Shown one piece after another: positions 10,589-21,331 of a stretch of DNA of 64,000 bases. The notes under the pieces were generated by a model that was not told where the DNA came from, ran no database searches, and was given only the letters and a program-made list of their open reading frames with translations. Source of the stretch: Cymbomonas tetramitiformis (taxonomy: Eukaryota; Chlorophyta; Pyramimonadophyceae; Pyramimonadales; Pyramimonadaceae); NCBI GenBank assembly GCA_001247695.2, contig LGRX02035123.1, forward strand, positions 21,017-85,016, written 5' to 3'. The position numbers and the translations under genes are program-made. Every line of letters starts with the position of its first letter. Position 1 is the stretch's first letter.

Positions 10589-11203
10589 GTCATAGAGTAA
10601 CCAAAATGTCCGGATAAATTGAAATAATGTACAAACTTGCCATGAACCTTTGAATCCATTAGACTTTTTCGTGTAGCACGTTGTGCATTATAAAAATGTG
10701 TCGAAGCGATTCGTGTAAGACGTATATTTGGTTGATGTAAAAAAACTAGCTATTGTTTTGTATTATGCAAAATATAAATTACACGTATGCCTGGCGACAA
10801 CAGTGCAAGTATCGCAAGTAGAATTCAATGTTTATGCGACGCAACAACTGGACGAGGAACGACGGGTGCGTACGGGTGCAAACTTGGTTGGACAAAAATG
10901 TATGATCAAAATATTCCTTAACAATATTATCACATCCGCCGCGGAAAAAAAATTGTATCGAGTAACCGTATGTCGAGCGTCGCGTCGATTCGCGTGTTAG
11001 ACTATATCTATATCTCTCAATCGTTTTTTACCCTCCATAGTCTATTTCTTAGGGTTTATATATTTATAGCGGGTAACTTTTCCCCCCTCCCAGTACTCTA
11101 CAATGAATAGCGCTATAGGAATCGGAACCGTGCAAATGAGGGCTCATGTTGAAATATAAATATTCACCGTTAGATATCCTAATTCTTCACGATGCTGGAA
11201 TCT
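10589..11203. other. no gene recognised
   Basis: AT-rich DNA with a plus ORF at 10728-11000 lacking any recognisable feature. No repeats were seen. Confidence 0.35.
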
Positions 11204-11448
11204 GTATAGGCAGCCGTGACTGGGAGTCCCGGTGCAGGCCCCTATGACAGACCCCTAGGACCGACACTGGACTGCTGACTGATCTATAGGTTCGTGCTGT
11301 GACACACGCGGTGTCACAGGTAGGCTAGTTTCCGAGACCGTTGCGAGACCGTTCCGGGTATATCTAGCTTAGGGTTTATTTATCTTATGAGAGTTTATCC
11401 ACACAGTTCGGGACCCTCTGATATCTAGTGAACTAGGATATTCCGGTA
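11204..11448 (+). repeat. LTR-like repeat, copy 1 (pair with 53.5 kb)
   Basis: About 245 bp match 53,463-53,729 at roughly 75-80% by eye. Shared blocks are AATCTGTATAGGCAGCC, GGGAGTCCCGGTGCAGGCCC, GAGACCGTTCCGGGTATATC, TAGCTTAGGGTTTATTT and TATGAGAGTTTATC. Both copies are on the plus strand and end near GGATATTCC. No flanking retroelement genes match, so this is a solo LTR or another dispersed repeat. Confidence 0.7.
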
Positions 11449-11878
11449 GGTTATGGGCCCACCACGCTTCATCTTATCATCACTATCCAGGTGTTCATGT
11501 TCCTACGAAGCACAAGCACTACGTACGAAGCACAAGCTAGTACAGGGATCGTATTACGGGCTAGATACCTACCTCGGGACTGCAATAATGACTCCAAGAA
11601 GTTTCCCGTCCACACATTTCGAGTCGCGGGAAAATTCTGGAAAATTTCGGTAATTTCTCAGTATATTTTTCTTAAATTTTCCTGATTTTTTGAGATTTTT
11701 TTGATGATTTATTTTTCTTGAGTGCGGACGGCCATACACTGTGAAGCGGTCAACTTTGGGCCCCTACCGCTACATGATATGCATCGATGTAATTTCTCCC
11801 GAGGGTTTCTATTGGTCCTAGGGTGACCAAAGATCGACTTTTACCGCACGCGGGCAATTGCATCGATGCATATCGAGG
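11449..11878. other. no gene recognised
   Basis: Unremarkable sequence with a T-rich stretch at 11,640-11,720; nothing else seen. Confidence 0.35.
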
Positions 11879-11977
11879 TGGGAACTGGCTGTTGTAAACC
11901 ATGTCGTAAGTTGGGACCCCTGATGACGACCTGTCTCAGGTCTGATGACATCTCGATCGCGCGGAATCAGTTCCCAC
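11879..11977. mobile_element. short MITE related to the foldback elements
   Basis: It begins with GTGGGAACTG and ends with CAGTTCCCAC, the same outer ends as the element at 4724-6501, and contains GATGACGACCTGTCTCAGGT and CATCTCGATCGCGCGGAAT. It is about 99 bp long, so it is an internally deleted member of that family. Confidence 0.75.
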
Positions 11978-12551
11978 TTCGTGCCCAATAACGTTTACCT
12001 TCACCACTCAGACACGAGCTACATCGTTTTGTCTCCATATACCTAGCTAGTACTATTTATCTTATACAAAAAATTTCGATGTAATCGCCGCAGTCATGAT
12101 GACCCAAAAGGCTACATCGCGACCGTAAATATTCTGTCAGACTGTATCTGCACCATCAGATTCCGTATTCTGACAGGTGGGTAACTCGAAACCGACTAAA
12201 TGTGCATAATGCCGTTTAATGTGCATGTACGCTTCCGGTCAAAGCTGTGCTAAGGTCAACTTTTCACGGCGGTTCGATCTATCCGGAGGGTTTCTTCTAG
12301 TTCGCAGGATTCCCGCCTGCTAACGAGAGCCCTAGGGTAGGGGTTCCCGCCCGATCGTTTCCGCCTTTCAATTTGGCGCATGATGCCTGACATTTGAAAG
12401 ATTTCCTTCCGCTGAATCTTTCAAACTGAAGGTTTCTTTCCAAAATACTTCAAGTTTCACTCCCGAACGTATCGTTAACATTCCACTACGTTGGGTCCCC
12501 CGCTTATCGCTCAAGGTTCTCTTTGATCCGTTGCGTTACTCGCCTTGTAGT
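11978..12551. other. no gene; probable upstream region of the next ORF
   Basis: No ORF or repeat of note. A short inverted pair (TTTGAAAGAT / ATCTTTCAAA, 12,392-12,425) lies near the middle. Confidence 0.3.
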
Positions 12552-14823
12552 ATGGGGCATTCAAAAGTGGATAAGATGTTTAACACATATTCCGAAGGTG
12601 TTCGTCAAAAAGGCAGGAAAGTTTCGCTTAAACGAAACTCTTCTGGCTGGTTCGCGCGCAAAGAGACAGCAGATCAATCTGTTGGTTCTAACGCGTCCTC
12701 GACGAATGCACCGGCTACGCAACCCTCTTCGCCAGTTGCATTCGTTCCAAGAAAACCGCGTAGCACCGGCCAACGTTCTATTACCGAAACGGAGACTTAC
12801 CGCACGACGCTTGAGAAGGGTGACCGGAATGTCGCGCCTGCGATGCCTCCCGGAACGGTAAATTTGGACCGCAAACGCCAGCGATCTTCGGACATCGCGG
12901 ACTCCTCATTTTACTCGCGTCACCAACAAATAGTGAAACTTACCGGCGGGGACTTCAACGGACATTGTGTACGACACTTTCAAACTTCAAATGGACAGCG
13001 CGACCTGAAGGAGATCTTCGCCGTCCTGGAAGAACGACATCCGGGACTCATAAATGAGATACTACACGAGGAGACAGAGCAGTATCCGTTAGACAAAAGT
13101 GTCGCACTATACAACGATCTCATGCTTTCCTCTCGCGAATATTGTATGCTACGTTTTCACTTGAAAACGTTACCCACCTACGCTAAGATTCTCGAAAGAA
13201 TGCAGCTGACCGACGTTGGCCTAGACCTGTTGAAAGACGAAACAAACGGCATCAACACCTGGGTAGTCAAGCAGATTCAGCAAGACATTATCATCCCCGA
13301 GCTTGAACATTATTTTGCAACTGGTGGCAACCTTTCACACCTCGAGTATAAGGTTATCGGCGATGGATTCACGTACGCAAAGTTTGATGACACCACTGTG
13401 CCCAACGAGCAGGTGGGATTTTATTTATTGGATCCACGGAAAAAGTACAACTCGATTCTACAAGTGAGACCTCTGGCTTTTGCTTACAATGTCAAAGAGT
13501 CCCGCGCCTTATTGGCTTTAATATTGGGACATGTGGGAAAACAGTTGCCACGTGATGGCTGTACGTTGAACGTGCGGGACCCAAACACCGGTGACATTCG
13601 TGAAGTGAAATTAACTGGATACAAAGGCTCGGACGTGGCCTTCGAAAACATGATGGTACAGTGTGGACGGTACGAGTGCAACGCATGGATGTTCTCAATG
13701 CTTTGGCAGGTTTGGTCCGAACGCACCGGATCAAAATACGCATCCCGTTTTTGATCCGGCCTCACTAAGGACTCTCAAAAAGATGAAAGTCCTCGGGGAG
13801 ATCAACCAACACTACAATGCAAATATGACCAGTGCGGAGTTGATTGCCCAGAAAGCTGCGGACAGGTTGCCCGAACTTTTCGAGGCCTCTGGCATGGAGA
13901 TCCCGAACTGGAATCGGAAACCGAGCACCCTCTGCGCTGAGATAAACATCGCCTGCAAAAACCAACGCGCCCCACCGCTCACATTCACTGAGCCAGAGAA
14001 TAGTGTTATGGAATCATGTCACTGGTTTCTAAATATCAATCGGGGTTGGCGATGCTGCTATTTGCAAAAGCTAGGAGACCAAGTGGGCCAAGATATCAAG
14101 TCAGAGGACGAAGCGTACCTCGGTACTAAACGCCCATTAAAAGGCTGGGATGCAACGGCCTCTGTGAAACTACTTGCCAACCCGAAGCATACAAATGACC
14201 TACTATCTGGACATTTTTTGCAGAAGCAAGTTGCCGTGGTGAACGACAATCTCGCCGTGCTTGGTGCTTTTATGCTCAAGAAAGAACTCAATGATGATGA
14301 CGTGAATGCTTTTGAGAAGGCCGCAACCCTCTTAGGCGTAACGTGGAAATGCTTTTCTTCAACGAAGGAGCGATGCGAGGAAGCCTGCCAGGAACTAGGA
14401 CTGCCCTTACCCCCTCCCGGGGATACGTTCATCAGCTTTCATCCAGGTTCCTATGAGCACCACACCATCTCCCACGCCGTCCCTTTCGTTAGAAAACATA
14501 AGAGCTTTATCAAATATTCTTCGTGGGGATGCGAGGCACTCAACAAAGTTTGGAAAACCCTGCTTCTGGAATACACGACCAACGGTGGTGACAGCCAAGA
14601 GTTTGATCCTGGGTATGAGGCCATGGTTCGAATGCTTCGAATGACCAACCCGTTATTTCGCCAACATAGCGAACGTTTCGCCGAGGAGCGCAGAAGGCGC
14701 GTGTACCGGTGCGGAAAGTGCAAGGAAGTGAAGGAAGATGGGCACACAAAAATATGCCCACTCAACCCTAAACGTCTCACAGCACAAGGGCAACAAGACT
14801 ATTTGGAGGAATGCCGTGTGTGA
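12552..14823 (+). pseudogene. transposase-like gene in two overlapping frames
   Basis: Two long open stretches join: 12,552-13,754 (400 codons from ATG) and, in another frame, from about 13,700 to 14,823. The first part ends with EYKVIGDGFTYAKFDD, then a long conserved-looking region to QCGRYECNAW. The second contains HTISHAVPFVRKHKSFIKYS followed by GCEALNKVWK and a CGKCKE..HTKICP zinc-binding tail. The H..H...F....S..G.E.LN pattern is typical of several eukaryotic DDE transposases of the Kyakuja-Dileera-Zisupton/Plavaka type, with GDG as candidate first aspartate region. The switch of frame between 13,690 and 13,750 is a frameshift or an unrecognised intron. No terminal repeats were found. 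Confidence 0.5.
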
Positions 14824-16280
14824 ACTAAAGCTAGAGTGAAAAGATGATGTGAACTATTTTTGTATATGTGCATATTTTTTAGTCGCAAACCTGCAAACCT
14901 GTAAATGTTGACCGCGCGTTCTTGTCTTCTCTTGTCTTCACTTGTTCTCATTCGTATTCGACGGTGTCGACCACGTACGCATCAAAGCAGATCGTGCGAC
15001 GGGAGTTGAATATTAAAATATATTAAGGCTGCGCTTACGAGCGCAATATAATGACCCACATAATTCTTCTCCGTAAAATATTATACAGAGATACTGCAGA
15101 GGCAGAGGGAGCGAGAGAGTGATGAAAGTGATCTCTGTTTCTGAGCGAGCTTAAGTTTCAAGTTCGGCAGTTTGCCAGAGTTCCCCATAAATTATCTTCA
15201 TTCACGAAAGCAGTCGGATTAAGAATTTGCTAAATCCAGATCGTTGAAAATAATTTATATCCTGGGTATATTCGAAGCATCTTGAGTCAGAAGTTGGTGT
15301 ATTTAGTAGAGTTCATTACACATGAAAATCGCCGTACGAGCCGAGTGGTCAAACCGGCCGAAGCGCGGCAATCCCTGAGTATAGAGGGCGCAAGCCCTAG
15401 GCCACCCGAGATTGAGAAACACGGGGACAATTCAGCAAAGGCCGCACAATTTAAAAAAAAACCCGCGCGGCGCTCCCGCCGCGAAGGGTCGGTTCTGCCG
15501 AAAAATCCACGCGATTCCAAATCCCAAGCCCGACCTGCGCAACTGTGCGCTCGTGACACGAGCTCAAGCGTTATGCGTGAACAAGAAACATGCTAGGGCA
15601 GAAGCGCGCCTGAATCTCCTCGCGGCCCAAAGTACCCGGAGATCGGAACTTCAAGAACACCTGAAACCCGGCATCACCAACCCGCAGCCAAACCGACACG
15701 CCGCCCAAAGCGCACGACAAAACATCCAGACCAAAAGAAAGAATCTAGAGCAACGCGTCAACGCAAAACACGTTCTCGTTCGCAAAAGTAAAAATAATTC
15801 CAAAGCATATACGCAAAGGACGCTACTACGCCACGTCAGAGCAGCCGTTCCATCCGAGGACATAACAGACTCAAAGTACATTCGCAAAGGGGAGGGAGGA
15901 CCAAGGGCCCCAAGCCACCTCCTCCATTGCTAGGTAGTCGTACCAAACTACGTCGCGGATCAAAGCACTCGGAGAATTCCACCCCTAGAGCACCTGATTC
16001 CCACAACCACGCACCCACCAACACGAAGCAGAAACGCACGACACACTGTTCTAGATTTCAAGAAAGAAACGTCGGGCGAAAGGCATTACGCAAGGGGGCT
16101 GCAATCAGAACACGCAGAAACAGAAATTTTCAGGAAGCGACCGGCAAAAACGATCCAATTACGATCAAGCGATTCAAAATAAACACGATTTCCTTTTTAT
16201 CGATTTACATAAGAAAAAAATAACATCCAAGTTCATTTCGACGAAATTTTGATGAATTTATAATTCCAGTTGAAAAAAAA
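14824..16280. other. no supported gene
   Basis: Between 15,280 and 16,220 three overlapping Arg/Lys/Ser-rich ORFs lie in different frames without any recognisable domain; overlapping basic ORFs suggest base-composition artefacts. GAGCCGAGTGGTCAAACCGG at 15,337 resembles a tRNA A box, but there is no matching B box. Confidence 0.35.
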
Positions 16281-16825
16281 AATGAAAGCTATTACATTAA
16301 AAATGAGACCTCTTTTATCAGACGAATATGTAAAAAATAAATGTTTACAACATTTTATAGGGATATCAAAAAAATATTCCAAATAAAGAACAATTTTTTA
16401 AGACTTATAGTAAATTATCACAAGATTCATATGTTACGACCATGCCAAGCAAAAATATTGAAATGTTTTATTATAACTTGAGGAATTCAAGTATAAACAC
16501 ATAACACTTAACTTCTCAATTGGAAAGTGAATTTGAATTTCCTAAATATAAAAATAAATTGGAAAGAACATACGAATTATTGATTGAGTATCCATTCAGA
16601 GATAAATTCGAAAGAGAGAGAAATGAAAAACCAAATGAAGCAGGTCTAAAAGAAATGTTAGATAAAGATATTGCAGAATACTTTGATGTTTCTGAAAACG
16701 AATCTGAAGACGAATTTTTCGATTCCCCGAGTAAAACTAATGAAGAAAAAAATAAAGAAAAGAAAACAAGACGTAAAGAAAAAGCAAAGGAACTTCAAGC
16801 TCAAGTTGACAAACTTGACGCATAA
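16281..16825 (+). pseudogene. AT-rich decayed gene, foreign in composition
   Basis: A strongly AT-rich island (about 16,200-16,830) holds a coherent reading that needs one frame change near 16,383 and contains one stop (TAA at 16,502). It starts MKAITLKMRPLLSDEYVKNK, continues EQFFKTYSKLSQDSYVTTMP, and ends in an open part from about 16,520 with a Glu/Lys-rich, coiled-coil-like tail. Codon choice (A/T at third positions) differs sharply from the host genes on either side. I do not recognise the family. It lies outside the viral terminal repeat; a viral or organellar origin is possible. Confidence 0.55.
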
Positions 16826-17203
16826 AGGATTTTTTTTATCAATGTAACAAACCCCGGCTTTTCATGGTACCGCGCCGGGTTTGTCCAGCTGGTGACACAT
16901 TGTGACACAGGTGTGACGTACGTATGACAGATTATCGTATGTGGCACTGGCGATGCAGACTGCTGATGACAGTTTATGGCAGACTGCTGATGACAGTTTA
17001 TGGCTGGTTTTAGATGTGACACAGAATGCAGAGTACAGCCGATGGTGCATGTGGTAGATGTTTGGATGACGACTGACGACGTGGGCACGATCGTAGGAGG
17101 CGGTGAGATAATGTGACACAGGTGGTGGTCGCGCAGAGGTGAGAGCGCGACGCGCGGACTGAAAATAACAAAGCAACTGGAAAAGCGCTCACATTCGAAG
17201 CAC
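16826..17203. other. TGACA-rich DNA with a short tandem duplication
   Basis: It contains a duplicated GCAGACTGCTGATGACAGTT block at about 16,953-17,000 and many TGTGACAC/GTGACACA words. An inverted pair AAACCCCGGC..GCCGGGTTT sits at 16,850-16,882. Later exons of the TcdA-like gene would be expected here or further left, but none is clear. Confidence 0.5.
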
Positions 17204-17672
17204 CTTCCCAGGCTTTGGCGGCGCCTTTGCACTCTTCCCGTGCCAAGCTCCTGGTGACGAACTCAGAAAGATTAAGTTCTCACTTAGTGAAGAGGTTGAC
17301 TGCAATGTGTGATGTTGTAAATTTTGCAGCCTCCCCAACACAAAAAGCAGGCTGAACCCAAGGCCTCCGAGAGAAGGAACACTGGAGCATCAAAGCTGTT
17401 TCAAAGCCGTGTGCTCATCATCGTCTTAGAGAGGATAGTGCCATACCCTATTCAGAAAGCAGATTTTCAGGTGCAGTGAACTTGCAACCTTAAGATAACA
17501 AATGAGACGAGCTTCGTAGGCAGAAAGGCAGAAGTAGATACACCTTGACGAGGTAAGTCACATCTGCAGGGTCCACATGTATGGCCTCGACTCCACCCCA
17601 TTCCTCCTCCGCTCTTCGGACAAGCCGATTATACAGGATCTCATATTGGTCCAGCTTGAGCTCGATAGGACC
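17204..17672 (-). CDS. TcdA/Tcd1-like tRNA t6A dehydratase, 3' exons
   Basis: Minus-strand exon 17,672-17,544 (acceptor TTCTTAG, donor AAG|GTGTAT) encodes 43 residues, GPIELKLDQYEILYNRLV..VDPADVTYLVK, matching the region after the E1/ThiF fold in Tcd1/TcdA proteins. A next exon, 17,250-17,204 (acceptor CACCAG, donor GGGAAG|GTGCTT), is 47 nt. One extra T in CTTGG would make it 16 codons reading ELWHGKSAKAPPKPGK, the expected family motif, and keep phase 0. So there is a 1-nt deletion or sequencing error. The enzyme cyclises t6A to ct6A in ANN-decoding tRNAs. The preceding exon is at 36,382-36,501, across the virus. Confidence 0.7.
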
Positions 17673-17725
17673 CTAAGAATATCTCTCACAGTTTGTCAGA
17701 GCCGAACTTGCTGATGTCAAGCATG

Positions 17726-17732
17726 TCTCACT
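17726..17732. repeat. target-site duplication, left copy (TCTCACT)
   Basis: TCTCACT directly precedes the left viral terminus. The same 7 bp follow the right terminus at 36,263-36,269; a shared G before each copy may extend it to 8 bp. Confidence 0.8.
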
Positions 17733-18048
17733 ACTACATAAGAGGCGTGTAGTGGGGGAGTATTCTTATTATATACACTTGTATCTCTTAAGTACCTTAT
17801 GTATTTGCCAGGATTTCCCAGTATTTCGGAACGCCTCTTATGTAGTGAGTACCTACGGTTATCTACGGCAGAATTGCGTAAGTCGACACAACGACTGGCT
17901 ACAATCTATGCTATTGCCGCCTTACCTACCACCCATGCCCGCCTTGCATTGCTCGCTTCCCAGCTCGCAACCATATATCAATGGATTGATTGTTGTATGT
18001 GTTCCGATGTGAGGATATATTACTATAGTATTAATCCCCAATTTGGCA
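17733..18048 (+). repeat. left terminal inverted repeat of the PLV
   Basis: It is about 80% identical to the reverse complement of 35,956-36,262. Shared blocks include GGGGGAGTAT, CTTAAGTACCTT, TGCCAGGATTT, CAGTATTTCGGAACGC, TAGTGAGTACCTACGG and GTTCCGATGTGAGGATATAT. The outermost 15 bp (17,734-17,748, CTACATAAGAGGCGT) have an exact inverted copy at 17,831-17,845. The inner edge is a copy of the ~50-bp viral palindrome. Confidence 0.85.
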
Positions 18049-20248
18049 GTGTGGACAATGTAATCCAACCACTGATTCTCTTTGATAGATGCATTCTGCG
18101 ACTTGACCAATGATTGCAATATAGCCACTGAATCCTTTGGCATGCAATCACTTCTCCATATATTAATCGCCAGTTGTGCCAACGTCAGATAGCTAAATGG
18201 GTCAAATTTGTTGTCGGTTATCTTCAGAAAACAATCCCTGAAAGCGAAGACTGCACGGCGTAGAATGGTCACGTCATCATGGCAATATCGTGCAATCTCT
18301 TTTGGATTTTCAAATATAAAACACTTGTATCTCTTTTCATGCCACCATTGGTACAACTTTTGATAAGCCTCAGGTTGCAGTATCTCTGGATTATAGTACT
18401 TGATATCAGGATATAGACCGATGTATTTCTCATTTTCCAACGTGTTGAAGAGATGTGGATAATACCCTTTTGATATTTCGTTTTCAAAGCCAAACATCTC
18501 TGGCAGAGCATGCAATGGACGTGACATGAACATGTATGAATCAATGAACCTCACGTTGGCAATCTTAACACACAATATATCAGCCCCTGTGTACAATATA
18601 TCCTTGGGAGGTTTTCTTTGAACGTTAATAACATGCTCTACTATCAATCTGAAGTCGAACTTGGAACCGCAATGGGCAATGTATGTATAACCTGAATGCT
18701 TCTCTAAACATGTCCATTCAAGAAACTCGTCTATTGACTTGTGAATGACACTTACACCATTATGATATTGACTCTCGCAGTGGTTGACGACAAGCTTGCC
18801 GCTGTCGTTTCGAGTTTCAAAATCGAAACACACAATTAATTCAGGTGACAGTACGGACTTCGGTTTGACCTGTGTCATGTAGCATCTGTGTTCATATAGA
18901 TTACAAACGACCTTACAATTTGGGCATGCTTTGTATCCACACACGTGTTTCTCCTTAGGATTGAACTTGACATTGCACATCTTACATTTGTGAAGCTGAT
19001 TGCACGTCACCAATTCTTTATGCAAATTGTAACATTCTTCGTTCATGAATTTACGATTGCAAATATCACAATGATGCCATTGCTTGTTTCCTTTTGTCAA
19101 CCGTACATCCTTGCTGGCAAATATGCATTTTTGAGATTTGCATTGGGTGCAAGATGGACGATAGGTTTTTCCTCTGAAGCAATCAATACGCGTGATAGGT
19201 TCATAATGATTGTCGTGCAACAATATATGAAAGCTGTCATTATAACTTGAATACTCATTGTGTTCGTTGAAGTACGGCGGGTAATACATGATTGGTTCAC
19301 CGCCAAGTCGTTCAGTGATACCCCACACAAATAAATTTCTGCTGTAATGCCTCTCTAAAACTGGAAAGTCTTCGATATTGATTCCTTCGTCAGCATCCTT
19401 TTTCGCAAACAATTCCAAACGCAATCGAACGGAAACTGATGTTATGTTGCCCTTGTGACCGCTGGCGTCTCGTTTCAGTTGTTTCCACTTATTCTCGTAT
19501 TGATTTTTACATACAACATTGTCGCTTAGCATTGTATCTAATTTCCGTTTTCTATCAAGCAGTTCCAAAGATTTGATGCCACAGTTATTGCGGGATTCAA
19601 TCTTAATGACACATTGCTTCAGTCGTAATTCTACGGTGTTTTTTGGTGCGGCTAAGCATCGAGACCCCTTGCCTTCTGGTGGTTTTGAGGAGTAATATTC
19701 TACCTCCACATCTTTAGCAACCTCAACCGACTTTTTGCTGCTATCTCCACCCTTAGGACTTTGCAGCATCTCTTCAAACTTCATCATCACATCTTGACGG
19801 TCGGAACCTTTCACCCATTTGGATGTAGTCCCATCCTCGAAGACCGCTCTCATTGATACTTGCTCAACTCCTTTTGTCTTCTCCGGTAACCAATAGTTCA
19901 GACTGCTACCATCAGGTGCTGCTCTTTGTAAAAACGTTGTGAATGGTACCTTCAACTTCTCAACGTCTGTGCTAAACTTCTTTATATGTCTCTTGGAATC
20001 TCCAATGCTGTACTTTTGAATCTCATCAAGTCTACTTTGTTCTTTGGCAAGTTTCTTCCCTATCTTGGTCCATTGTCGTCTGGTAACTTTCTCAACCTTC
20101 TCTTTTGATTTCCGATAGTTCTTCTTGTAATCACGTATAGCTTTGGCTCTATCATCACCGGTTAGGTTTCTACTTTGTAAATTTTCCCAATCGTCGGCTG
20201 TAAGCTTATGGCGAGCCTCCGGATTTTTTTTCTTGATTTGGGGGGCAT
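17922..20248 (-). pseudogene. protein-primed type DNA polymerase B, truncated before the polymerase domain
   Basis: Viral replicative polymerase. The exonuclease motifs are clear: Exo I CFDFETR (near 18,820), Exo II GSKFDFRLI (near 18,660) and Exo III YCHDDVTIL (near 18,285). A zinc-ribbon/finger stretch with many Cys-x2-Cys pairs precedes Exo I (18,900-19,160). After SYLTLAQLAINIW and NQWLDYIVHT the reading enters the left terminal repeat at 18,048 and ends at 17,922, so the palm motifs (SLYP, KxY, DTD) are absent. The N-terminus probably starts at ATG 20,248 (MPPKSRKK), but a run of eight A's at 20,224-20,231 puts that start one base out of frame. The long frame itself runs on without an ATG near 19,955. 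It cannot be a working polymerase. Confidence 0.85.
18001..18048. promoter_or_regulatory. viral palindromic motif M1 (in left TIR)
   Basis: GTTCCGATGTGAGGATATAT opens the motif and TTAATCCCC follows a TACTATAGTA core; the closing GGAAC is replaced by GGCAG where polymerase sequence begins. Confidence 0.75.
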
Positions 20249-20266
20249 CTTCCTATACTATACAAA

Positions 20267-20713
20267 TTATATTTTTGTGACGTCCGCTGCTCGGCGTTTT
20301 CTAATCTGCTTTTTCATTCTTTCGCGTTTCTCAATATTAGCTATGGAGTCACGGAATGTCTTTACACCCGTATATTCTGCATTAGGTCGTTGAAATACTG
20401 GGTCACCTGTTATTGTGCCAGTGCTTGTTTGGTCCAAAGGAGCTACCATGATAGGAGCTATCCTACGAGGTGCCTTCGATGGAAGAGCAGGGTCTTTAAT
20501 AGGCTGTTGGTAGAGTGGTTGTCCGGTTGGAGTTCCATGGTCTAAAGCTGTTCTATTGGCAGATTTCTTTGTCTTTTTGGCCACTGGTCGGCCTCGTAAG
20601 CTTTTCAGTCTTTCAGCTTGTGTCATCTTACCGGGCCTCTTTTTAATTCCATGTTCTTCTCTATACTCCTGAGCACATTGCTTCAATTTTGCAATCCAAG
20701 TCTCCTTAGTCAT
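20267..20713 (-). CDS. small basic PLV protein, unknown function
   Basis: 148 codons from ATG 20,713 (MTKETWIAKLKQCAQEYREE). It is rich in Lys, Arg, Pro and Thr, with basic runs (KRPGKMTQAERLKSLRGRP, KKTKKSANR) and a basic C-terminus (KKQIRKRRAADVTKI). No membrane segment. It ends 19 bp before the probable start of polymerase B on the same strand, so the two are likely co-transcribed from motif M2. The composition suggests a DNA-binding or virion core role, but that is a guess. Confidence 0.65.
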   Translation of the reverse strand: MTKETWIAKLKQCAQEYREEHGIKKRPGKMTQAERLKSLRGRPVAKKTKKSANRTALDHGTPTGQPLYQQPIKDPALPSKAPRRIAPIMVAPLDQTSTGTITGDPVFQRPNAEYTGVKTFRDSIANIEKRERMKKQIRKRRAADVTKI

Positions 20714-20733
20714 ATAGTATATCTCATATAAAA

Positions 20734-20782
20734 GTTCCAAACTGAGGATTAATATTAGTATATCATATCCTTACTTTAGAAC
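20734..20782. promoter_or_regulatory. viral palindromic motif M2 (divergent intergenic)
   Basis: GTTCCAAACTGAGGATTAAT ... CCTTACTTTAGAAC. It lies between the starts of the minus ORF (20,713) and the plus ORF (20,834), where a bidirectional promoter is expected. Confidence 0.75.
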
Positions 20783-20833
20783 ACTAAGTCACATCAAGAC
20801 ATTTATTTTCTTAAGGTATCTTATAGTGACCCA

Positions 20834-21328
20834 ATGCCAGTCAAAGGGCAGAAGATTACCGATAGTGAAACGTTGGAACGTCTCGCCAAAATGAGAGAGA
20901 AAGCTTTAGAGACACGTCGGGCGAAGGCAAAAGTCAAATCTGATTTGAAAATGGCGGAACAACTTAAGGAAAATGAGAAAGTTGTGGCAGCTCAGGAAAC
21001 CATTAAGAAAGCTGCAACTACGATTAAACCGGAACCGCAGCCAGAATCGGACCCTGAACCTGAGGTTGAACACGTCGTTGTTAAAAAACCTAAGGCACCT
21101 AAAAAGAAACCCAAGAAGCAGGTAGTAATAGTTGAATCTGATAGTTCTGAATCAGAAGAAGAACCAGAGGTCATTGTTAGGAAGTCCACACGGCGTAAGC
21201 AAAGCCGAGTTGCATCGGACCCGGGGACAATCGAAGATTGTTCCTTTTCACCTCCACCTCGTAAGAAAGATGCAGAATTACATCCTCATTACGACAAAGC
21301 GTACAACAGTCTATTTCTATCGTTATAG
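20834..21328 (+). CDS. charged coiled-coil PLV protein, unknown function
   Basis: 164 codons from ATG 20,834. Residues ~10-60 are a Lys/Glu/Ala helix (LERLAKMREKALETRRAKAK); the middle is Pro/Glu-rich; then KKPKAPKKKPKKQ and an acidic ESDSSESEEEPE tract; it ends ELHPHYDKAYNSLFLSL. It stops 3 bp before the ATPase start, so they form a unit. Similar low-complexity charged proteins sit next to the ATPase in other PLVs and virophages (general knowledge; not checked). Possibly a virion or DNA-binding protein. Confidence 0.7.
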   Translation: MPVKGQKITDSETLERLAKMREKALETRRAKAKVKSDLKMAEQLKENEKVVAAQETIKKAATTIKPEPQPESDPEPEVEHVVVKKPKAPKKKPKKQVVIVESDSSESEEEPEVIVRKSTRRKQSRVASDPGTIEDCSFSPPPRKKDAELHPHYDKAYNSLFLSL

Positions 21329-21331
21329 TAT

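Noticed and set aside
15337..15356. tRNA A-box-like sequence
   Set aside because: No B box, acceptor stem or T-arm follows; no tRNA can be folded.
15282..16223. Three overlapping basic ORFs
   Set aside because: Different overlapping frames, low complexity and no family signature.
18945..19250. Plus-strand ORF of 101 codons
   Set aside because: Antisense shadow of the polymerase zinc-finger region.
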